Origin: CADEEX01 sp040081555 | GTDB taxonomy: Bacteria > Acidobacteriota > Vicinamibacteria > Vicinamibacterales > CAVVIG01 | NCBI GenBank assembly: GCA_040081555.1 | Contig: JBEBGG010000172.1 | Coordinates: 1-6,929, forward strand | Direction of reading: 5' to 3' | Length of the DNA stretch: 6,929 nt | Shown: piece by piece, positions 6,231 to 6,929 of the stretch | Layout: every line of letters starts with the position of its first letter | Numbering within the stretch: position 1 is the stretch's first letter | Made by a program: the position numbers and the translations under genes | The notes under the pieces: model-generated | Database searches by the model: none | What the model saw: only the letters and a program-made list of their open reading frames with translations | What the model was told of the DNA's origin: nothing

Positions 6231-6929
6231 TGGCTGCAGACGCGCGGCACGAGCCTGCGGCGCGCCTGTCGCGTCGTCGGACTGAGCACGGCGAGCTGGC
6301 GCTACCAGCCGCGCCCCACGACCACGAACGCGACGGTGCTGGCGCGCCTGCAGGCGCTCGCCGCGGGGCGGGCCCGTTTCGGGTATCGCCGGCTGCACGT
6401 GCTGCTCGCTCGCGAAGGGCTGCATGTGAATCATAAGCGCGTGCATCGCCTGTACCGGGCCGCCGGCCTGCAGGTGCGGCGCCGCCGACGCAAGCGCCTG
6501 ACGGTCGGCGAGCGCGTCCCGCTGCCGACGCCGACGCGGCGCCTCATGCGCTGGTCGATGGACTTCACCGTGGACACGCTCGCGGATGGGCGGGGCTTTC
6601 GGACGCTCAACATTGTCGACGACTACACGCGCGAATGCGTGGCGATCGAAGTGGACCGGTCGCTCCCTGGCGTCCGCGTGGCCCGCGTGCTGGACCGGCT
6701 GGCTGCCACCGTCGGTCTGCCGGCGATCATCGTGGTGGACAACGGGCCAGAGTTTGCGGGCCGCGTGCTCGATGCCTGGGCCTACCAGCACGGCGTCACG
6801 CTGCGCTTCATCCGACCCGGGCGGCCGGTTGAGAACGCCTACATCGAAAGCTTCAACGGGACGTTTCGCGACGAGTGCCTCAACGAGCACTGGTTTGTCA
6901 GCATGGTCGACGCGCAGCGCACGATTGAG
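6195..6929 (+). CDS. IS3-family transposase OrfB, DDE integrase domain, C-terminus outside the window
   Basis: This is the catalytic part of the transposase; 245 residues are visible, in the -1 frame relative to orfA. Residues 15-40 resemble the family's N-terminal segment (RRACRVVGLSTASWRYQP). Residues 60-100 hold the HTH_21-like region (RFGYRRLHVLLAREG, then KRVHRLYRAAGL) with a basic patch RRRRRKR. The integrase core has D123 (SMDF), D182 (VVDNGPEF) and E218 (NAYIESFNG); the spacing between the second Asp and the Glu is 35 residues, the D35E hallmark of IS3. It can be made as OrfAB by frameshift. The ATG at 6195-6197 overlaps the end of orfA and could also act as an independent start. The frame is open to the window edge, and about 30 residues are expected beyond it. 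Confidence 0.95.
   Translation, partial: MVTPTARREAVGWLQTRGTSLRRACRVVGLSTASWRYQPRPTTTNATVLARLQALAAGRARFGYRRLHVLLAREGLHVNHKRVHRLYRAAGLQVRRRRRKRLTVGERVPLPTPTRRLMRWSMDFTVDTLADGRGFRTLNIVDDYTRECVAIEVDRSLPGVRVARVLDRLAATVGLPAIIVVDNGPEFAGRVLDAWAYQHGVTLRFIRPGRPVENAYIESFNGTFRDECLNEHWFVSMVDAQRTIE

Larger units (their letters stand above)
5875..6929 (+). mobile_element. IS3-family insertion sequence (IS407-like), right end outside the window
   Basis: The left boundary is placed at 5875, where kinase sequence gives way to TGACCTGCCCCCCG, an end sequence I recall as common in the IS407 group of IS3 elements. The element then shows the usual IS3 layout: a short leader, orfA with a helix-turn-helix, and orfB with a DDE integrase in the -1 frame. 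It moves by copy-out/paste-in through a circular intermediate. It sits in the same direction as the interrupted kinase. IS407-type elements make a 4-bp target duplication, so CGTT (5871-5874) would be the expected left copy. That cannot be tested here because the right end is missing. Confidence 0.9.

Noticed and set aside
6048..6890. A 280-codon minus-strand open frame in the IS
   Set aside because: It is antisense to orfA and orfB, whose DDE motifs and frameshift layout are clear; it is a GC-driven shadow frame.

Overview
This is a GC-rich bacterial window, apparently from an accessory or defence-type region. The high GC content, GTG/ATG starts and gene families do not fix a phylum. A soil or other environmental assembly would fit, but that is a guess. 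I see no rRNA, tRNA or CRISPR array.

Minus strand, reading right to left: a large SNF2-type helicase with an N-terminal PLD-like nuclease domain (4925 to 1746) is followed after 4 nt by an N6-adenine DNA methyltransferase of the type ISP/IIG-like class (starts at 1741 and runs off the left edge). The two look translationally coupled and together resemble a split helicase/nuclease plus methylase restriction-type or anti-phage module. The methyltransferase is not intact. After the SAM-binding motif I and the following helical segment, the reading frame switches without a stop, at the short stretch FGSDE (about 185-199), into the middle of an acyl-CoA dehydrogenase (1-184). The catalytic NPPY/F motif of the methylase is therefore lost. 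This is either a real recombination or deletion event at microhomology, or an assembly chimera. It is the most striking point in the window.

Middle: an intergenic stretch of about 340 nt (4926-5269) separates the helicase from a divergent gene. It holds several inverted repeats but no promoter I can defend.

Plus strand: a small Ser/Thr protein kinase (from about 5270) has an intact N-lobe and catalytic loop, but is cut just after the activation segment by an IS3-family (IS407-like) element that starts at 5875. The IS carries orfA (5935-6201) and orfB (from 6195, DDE integrase, truncated by the window end). They are linked by an A7 slippery site with a downstream hairpin. The orfA ribosome binding site lies in a 7-bp hairpin that could silence read-through transcripts.

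Taken together: the helicase and methylase probably worked as one system. The divergent kinase may be a partner or just a neighbour. Both flanks of the module look damaged, on the left by the methylase/dehydrogenase junction and on the right by the IS insertion.
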